The translations under genes and the position numbers were made by a program. The notes beneath the pieces are model-generated. The model worked only from the letters and a program-made list of their open reading frames with translations, did no database searches and was not told the origin of the DNA. From Dysidea avara (taxonomy: Eukaryota > Porifera > Demospongiae > Dictyoceratida > Dysideidae), in NCBI RefSeq assembly GCF_963678975.1, contig NC_089274.1, positions 20,979,133 through 21,043,132 of the forward strand: a DNA stretch of 64,000 nt. Reading direction: 5' to 3'. Shown here piece by piece: positions 58,396 through 64,000 of this stretch; position 1 is the stretch's first letter, and each line of letters opens with the position of its first letter.

Positions 58396-59634
58396 GATCC
58401 CAGAGTATCCCTTAGTACATAAACTGACCAGGAAAATTAGGACTCTTGGTTGGTCCCACAAGGTGTCCATATTACACTGATATGCTCAGTCAGAGACCTA
58501 ATTTACCAACATAATATACTTACCTTATTAGCAACATACACATGTACATGGTAGTGTTGTATTTTCAACTTATAACTGCACGTTTTCCACTTAATTATGA
58601 ACATCATTTCAGAGCTTAATGGGCTTTCCACTTATCAGACCCACTGTATTTCACATCATCATTGTACAAGATAATTGGGGCAAGCCCCACAGTAGTGAGT
58701 CAGCGGTGTAATGGACATGTTAAGATATAAAGCAGATGGATCATGTTACAATCTACTGTAAAGTTGCTAGCCATAATAACTGAGCATGCATTACTTTATG
58801 TAATTGCACAGTGTATATAACTTTACAAAGGTTGTCTAGAGAAAAATGCTGTTAATAGTGAACAGTGCTTGTGTTATTGCTAGCAGTGGCTATATTTTCA
58901 ATGAGGTTTTTTCATCATTAAGTTTTACGTCTTATAGTGAATGGTGTTGTTTTCTAAAATTCTGGCTGTATAAAAGGCAAGAAAACAAAACAGAAACTGA
59001 AGTTCCATTGAATGGATACACGGCAGTCCCAGTACAATATAAAGACAAAATGGATGACTGTACATTCTACTGATCAGTGGACACTGTCAGTTTCCAGAAC
59101 ACACATTACCTTAAAATCTACTTGTAGTGTACGGATATTGCAATAGAGTGACAAAGTACCATAACATGTAGTATGTTGCAACCCAGTTTAATGTAGTGAT
59201 ATAGAATTACATGTAAATTTTGGTTGCTTTCTTGGTATAAAAACCTTTTGTGGTTACATTATGTTGTTATGTACAATGACATTAATGTCCATGACTTGAC
59301 AAAATTTCTATGTAGCAACATCCCTAGCAGAATGAGTAATGGAGTGGTAATGCCATAAAGTTGGCAATGGTGATGATTCAATTTAGGTATATATAAAGTT
59401 GTAAATGTTGGAGCTGATAATGCGCATGGAGAGCAACACAAGTGTGCTATATCTCTGGTGTGTGGTAACCATGATACACTTTCTATCATTAACTTTAACC
59501 TGAGCAGGCTGCCTAATGTAGCCACCAGTCTGCCCAACGAAAGGCTGGAATAGGGCTGTACACCTATACCCTATGTACCTGTAGCACCACCACTCTAGGA
59601 AAACGACACCTCATAATAGGTTAATTACTAATAT
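58396..59634. other. Spacer with one unassigned small open frame
   Basis: A plus-strand frame at 58846-59073 encodes 75 residues with a hydrophobic first half and a polar end (PLNGYTAVPVQYKDKMDD). It could be a last exon or a chance frame; no homology is recognised. The remainder is featureless. Confidence 0.3.
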
Positions 59635-59667
59635 CAAGAGTTAATAATCGTTTACTATTAACTCTTG
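59635..59667. repeat. Hairpin, CAAGAGTTAATA arms
   Basis: CAAGAGTTAATA pairs with TATTAACTCTTG across nine bases. A near-identical, almost loopless copy is at 61496-61518. Confidence 0.75.
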
Positions 59668-59710
59668 CTAATGTTTAATTGAGTGTGGGTGTGTAATGTG
59701 ATCATCACTA

Positions 59711-60485
59711 TTATAATAAGGAACAGTGTCTGGTCTTGCCATAGTGCTGTTTGATAAACTTATTACCAATGTTCTTGAGGTCTTTGGCCAAGTCCACAAA
59801 TATCTTGTTGGCCTTCTCAAATCCATCATCATTTTCATCCCACAATCGAATGCCCCGCCTTCCATCATGAAAATTAGCAACAAAATAAACATTTTGTTTG
59901 GTCAAGTCCAAGTGTTCAAACTCTGCCAAAATCTTATCAACCTTGCGGTCTTTCTCCACGTGGAAATTCCTGCCACCTTCACGACAATCTTTGTACAGTA
60001 CGTCAAGACATGTGATCACGATTACCGGTTCATACCCTGAGGGGATGAGAAACAACTAACATAAACACTTCAACCTCATGCTGAACAATAAATGCACTGA
60101 TGGTTGTGAGTATGTTTTTTTTTTTTTTTTGTATTTTTCTGACCACCACAAATACCATAAAACACACTCTTTTAATGGATAAAATATGATGGTTGTGCAC
60201 TTCCAAAACCACTCAACACTACTTCAAGCAGCACTTACCATGAGTGACAAAATCTTTGAAGACATTCTTGAAGAACTTCAACCCTTCTCCCTTAAGGAAA
60301 GGTTCCGTGGAGCCATCAAACACAAACACTACACAATGTGGAATGTCATTTAGAGTTCTCTCCCAGAAGAAACGCTGCTTCCAAAAGTGTTCACAGAACG
60401 CATGGAACCGACCCATTGGAGCTCCATCACGATAGAAACCTCGTACAGCCATGTCATGTACACTTCTCTCTACATCATCATATGC
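59711..60485 (-). CDS. GTPase-like protein, 3' part, with CaaX end (IFI44-like?)
   Basis: Two exons join in phase (60485-60239 and 60036-59711) and encode the last 190 or so residues of a longer protein. A hydrophobic strand HCVVFVFDGSTEPFL is followed by YEPVIVITCLDVLYKD, the arrangement of the last strands of a GTPase fold, with TCLD in place of the TKxD motif. The rest is charged and helical (RKVDKILAEFEHLDL, FVDLAKDLKNIGNKF). The end is CSLL, a CaaX box whose final Leu predicts geranylgeranylation. The pattern recalls the IFI44 family, but I could not find the P-loop exon upstream, so both the family and completeness are uncertain. Confidence 0.55.
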
Positions 60486-61495
60486 CTGAAACAATTAGAT
60501 ACACATCAAATCACTAAGTAAACCAACCAGTATACTATACAATGGATATGGCACTCACTAGAGCTCTTATTACTTCTGTTAGGACATTACATGATTTTAA
60601 AAAAACTCTATTGAATTACCATACTCCATCCTCATTTAAACTAAACCCAATACTCCAGTATCTAGTCATACACTTAGGGTTTCCCCTTAGAGGTAACTGG
60701 TATGATCATGTTTTTAACAACAGTTACTATAGAGATGACATGTTTGCTTAAAGGGCTCAGGCTAGTAAGCCATTACAATGGCTTTAGCAACACTGCACTT
60801 GACTTGCCAGCTAGCCAGTATTTTTTTCTTTGTCGGGGGGCGAGACTAACACTACACAGGTACTTGCATGAAACAATATATATTAAAACAGAAGTAAATA
60901 TGTGAACCGAAATCACATGCCTATGATTCTGTTGTGATGAACTTCTATATATACAACTTCCTAGAACACTACATTGGTAAGTGGTGGTTGAAAGGCCTCA
61001 TGAAATCTCCCCCACCCCTGTCCCTTTATGATGCAATCATGTGCAGAGCCCAAACACTGTTAACATTGAGGTAATCAAAGGTAACACATACTGGGTGTGG
61101 TGATAGGCAAACACTTTCCAATAACATGAACAACACTTGACTCAGCCTGTGCAATGATGGATATTATGGCATAGGAAACTTTAGTCACTGTGGACATACC
61201 AGCCAAGTTAGGATGGTACCCTACAGTACATTTAGCAGATGTTGTTATGATGTACAACCAACCTGACTTGTATGTGTAACTATAGTATGTTGTACTGTAT
61301 AGCAGGGAATGTTTGGTGGTGAATTCAGCAAGTGAGCGGTGTTTAGCCAAACTAAAACATAAATCTGTATTAGCTACTAACAAATTCGCCAACCTTTTTA
61401 TTGCCAAAATCCTATCGCAGCAAACTCACCAGAGTTTCCTACTGCCAACCTTTCCTGCTGTACGTTATGTGACACACGACAATTAATCACAATAC

Positions 61496-61518
61496 CAAGA
61501 GTTAATAATTAACTCTTG
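61496..61518. repeat. Near-perfect palindrome CAAGAGTTAAT/AATTAACTCTTG
   Basis: This 23-base palindrome has essentially no loop and the same arms as the hairpin at 59635. Confidence 0.75.
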
Positions 61519-62308
61519 ACGATACCATGGTTGTGTTGCAATTCTAAAACGCATTTTCATAGGTAATCATGGAATAGTGTAGTTTATACACTTTAACAAA
61601 TGTTGCTTATCAGTTTTTCAAAGTTTGTTATAACAGTGCAATAAAATTGTTAGTCACCCACAGACCTAGGTTCGTGATATCATTTATCGTATTGTGACTA
61701 TATACACAGGTGTATCATTATACATCACCAGTGTGCCTCAGTGCAGTATTTAGTGTTGTGTGTGTGCGCGCGTGCATGCGTGAAGGTGTTGGCACCTGAA
61801 GGTACAGGGTTACTAGTCCTGCCTGAGGAGGATTGACTCTTAGCGCCTAAGTAGCATCCCAGTGTCCTAGTGCTGGTTCACTGGGTAGGTGTGACTGTGC
61901 TAGCATGGTTGCTTTTGCTTGTGCACACACATGCCAGTGGTACAAGAGCCCCTGAAGCATTGTTCCACCATTACCACATGACTACAATGTGATATTACCA
62001 TATAAGGTCAAACCTTCACAGGGGATGTTACCCTAATTAATGCAGGAATAGCATATGGATGATCAAAAGCCATACCTTAGTGGAGGGACTATATGATAAA
62101 CTGATTGATAAACAATATGGCTTAGCTGTTTACTATAGCATTGTCATCTATTGTCATGAACACATGATTGTATTTCGGAGGTTCCGGATGCAAGGTAGCA
62201 CTGATTAACTTAAGGTATTGCCCCTACATTCTCTTGCATGACAGCATTTCAAAGCTGTAAATAAAACATTACCTTACTTCTGTCTACCACTTCTTTTTCT
62301 CTTGCTAG

Positions 62309-62346
62309 CAGCAGCAGCAGCAGCGGCGGCGGCGGCGGCAGCAGCA
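62309..62346. repeat. CAG/CGG trinucleotide run
   Basis: Interrupted triplets (GCA, GCG, GCA) would encode poly-Ala, poly-Ser/Gly or poly-Gln, depending on frame. No frame through it has support as a gene. Confidence 0.85.
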
Positions 62347-62919
62347 CACGTAGTGTACCTACCCAGGAAGGAGAACGTCACAGAGTGCAGCATTGGAGAA
62401 TATTTTGGAGACGATTTCCAGTGAGAGCTGTTTGAGGGACGCGCTTCTGAAGCACTTGCTGACTGGTCATGACAAGAACACAGTCCCACATCAACACATG
62501 AGCTCCTCTGGCTCATCTCACCAGACCAATGCTGTTCAGATATTGTTGACAACTCAAGCATCTCAACAAGAAATTCAACCTGCATTGGTTGTACAATCAG
62601 GAGAGAATTCTGTATTGGTCATAAGCGTGCATGATGTGTTAGATTACTTGCAATATTGACAGACCTCCCAGTTACTACTTCCAGACCACAATGATCTGCT
62701 ACTGAGTCCAGATCACACTCCCTCCAGCTGGAGGGGAGCTTGCACTTGACTGTCTGGCCTACACTATGAGATGCAAGGAATTTCTCAATGAGTTGCAGAC
62801 CTTGTCATCAGTTCCTGGCGAGGAAACACCAATTTTGCCTACAAGCATACAGTACATAGCTGGTGTGTCAACAAGGTGTCAATCTCATTTCAACATCTGT
62901 GGTAAACATCATACAGATC

Positions 62920-63610
62920 TGTTCTTCAGTAAACATGTTGAGATTAGCTATAACAACAACACATCCTGAGGTCAAAGGAACTGCAGTGGGAAGTCATCCA
63001 ATAGTTTCTTGACTTCTAAAAGGAATGTTTATAACAGCTGACCACTAGCACCATGTTACACAATCTCCTGGGATGTTAGGAAGGTTGTGGGATTTTTATC
63101 CGAATACAAGTCTACAACTCTATCCACTTTACAGCTTGGCAAAAAGGCAATCACTTTTTTAGCCTTAGTCAATGCAGATAGATGTCCTGATTTAGATCGG
63201 GATAAAATCAGGAGGATCCCGGATGGAATAGAATTTACTGTGGTGCAACTCCCTAAAACCTGATCTCCTAAATGAGCAGTGTCTCCAAGAAGAGTGTTCT
63301 ACTCTAGCTTTCAAGACAACAGTGAAATTTGTCCCATCACTGTTCTACATAGAGGCATAAGTGGACAGCAGCCACTGTTTATGACATCCAGAAGGCCTTT
63401 TCACAGAGTCAGGCCAAGTACAATCGGTAATTGTCTTGCAGCTGGCTGGAATTAATATACTATCTTTTTCTGCCCACTCCACAAGAAGTGCAAGCACATA
63501 AGCTTCAAAAGGTGTACCTATCAGTGATATTTTAAAAGCATCTAATTGGTCATCCAGTTCAACTTTGAGCAATTTTACTACCATCCAAACAATCCTGACA
63601 CTTATTTGAG
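62920..63610 (+). mobile_element. Broken tyrosine-recombinase transposon (DIRS/Crypton-type integrase)
   Basis: Reading across stops and frameshifts gives ITTTHPEVKGTAVGSHPIVS, then LGKKAITFLALVNADRCPDL, then RRIPDGIEFTVVQLPKT. These are followed by QPLFMTSRRPFHRVRPSTIG and SAHSTRSAST, then KGVPISDILKASNWSSSST. This is the C-terminal catalytic domain of a tyrosine recombinase, with the HxxR motif as HSTR at 63475. The expected Tyr block lies in another frame just after, so a single-base change broke it. At least four disabling changes show it is dead. Related recombinases belong to DIRS-like retroelements and Cryptons. I saw no reverse transcriptase nearby, so I cannot choose between them. 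Confidence 0.75.
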
Positions 63611-64000
63611 AACCACCCTCCAATCAACACAAGAAGAAAGGTACTAATGCTGTGTATACACTAATACTCTAGAACACAAGTATCATCAAGCTTTGAATGT
63701 ACCATAAGTTAATCAATGCTGTGAGCCTCCTACATACAATTCCCTGTGGACAAGCTCCATAAAGGGAATTGTGATGACAAGGTCCATAAAAGGAATTGTG
63801 ATTGTATGAGGAGGTGTAGGATACAAGGTACAGCACTATTCCACCCTAGTTTGTGTCTCTGTACAGTGAGGAACAGTTATTCATCTACAGACTTGTGGCC
63901 TGATGCTAGGCAATAATCCTGACATTTTTGATCTCAAGGTATAATTAATAATAGGTGTTTCTGATTTTGTGTATGGAGTTCATTTACAATGATTAATGTA
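63611..64000. other. Right edge, no gene recognised
   Basis: Two near-identical short segments, CCATAAAGGGAATTGTGATG and CCATAAAAGGAATTGTGATT, lie about 27 bases apart at 63757 and 63784. Nothing else is recognised. Confidence 0.35.

Larger units (their letters stand above)
60486..62919. other. Unassigned region upstream of the GTPase-like exons
   Basis: The missing 5' exons of the GTPase-like gene should lie here, but no P-loop (GxxxxGKS) is readable on the minus strand. A palindrome CAAGAGTTAATAATTAACTC is at 61496-61518. A CAG/CGG triplet run is at 62309-62346, followed by a plus-strand frame of 88 residues (62393-62659) of unknown nature. The latter may belong to the element at 62920. 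Confidence 0.4.

Noticed and set aside
63345-63623. Minus-strand open frame of 92 residues
   Set aside because: It is the antisense of the tyrosine-recombinase fragment, which has clear motifs on the plus strand.

Overview
The window is nuclear DNA of a multicellular animal, most likely a demosponge. It is AT-rich and carries many short introns with GT-AG borders. The gene set is animal: cytohesin, DGK-epsilon, a trefoil GH31 glucosidase, MICAL-like and a caspase-fold protease. Mobile-element remnants fill the introns and spacers. The phylum call is an inference from gene content and compactness. Gene models below were assembled by eye from homology, splice sites and phase agreement.

Layout. 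0.4-3.2 kb (+): a PP1-type phosphatase, 5' end outside or not found. 3.2-5.9 kb: spacer with a decayed LINE end and a hAT-type MITE. 5.9-12.6 kb (+): cytohesin A. 12.7-16.9 kb (-): diacylglycerol kinase epsilon, ending 115 bp from cytohesin A. 16.9-20.6 kb: spacer. 20.6-23.1 kb (+): an SNX8-like sorting nexin with an EH-like N-terminus. 23.3-25.8 kb (-): cytohesin B. 26.1-26.5 kb: 185 pure TG units. 26.5-31.2 kb: repeat-rich spacer.

29-42 kb is a tandem segmental duplication. Each unit holds the 3' part of a GH31 alpha-glucosidase gene plus an intronless gene for a caspase-fold protease fused to two double-stranded RNA-binding domains (31.2-32.7 and 38.6-40.1 kb, both -). The full GH31 gene runs 40.4-49.7 kb (-). 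The duplicate keeps only its last five exons, all with intact frames and splice sites. Head to head with GH31 lies a small secreted EMI-like coiled-coil protein (49.9-50.8 kb, +). 51.0-56.6 kb (-): MICAL-like (CH-LIM-bMERB). 57.0-57.8 kb (+): U1 snRNP protein C. 59.7-60.5 kb (-): the 3' part of a GTPase-like gene with a CaaX end. 62.9-63.6 kb (+): a broken tyrosine-recombinase transposon.

Functional themes. Two ARF exchange factors, a sorting nexin, DGK-epsilon and MICAL-like all act in phosphoinositide and membrane traffic; nothing shows they are co-regulated. The most unusual content is the caspase-dsRBD pair. It has the shape of a dsRNA-triggered protease, and its protease half has diverged far more than either flank of the duplicated block.
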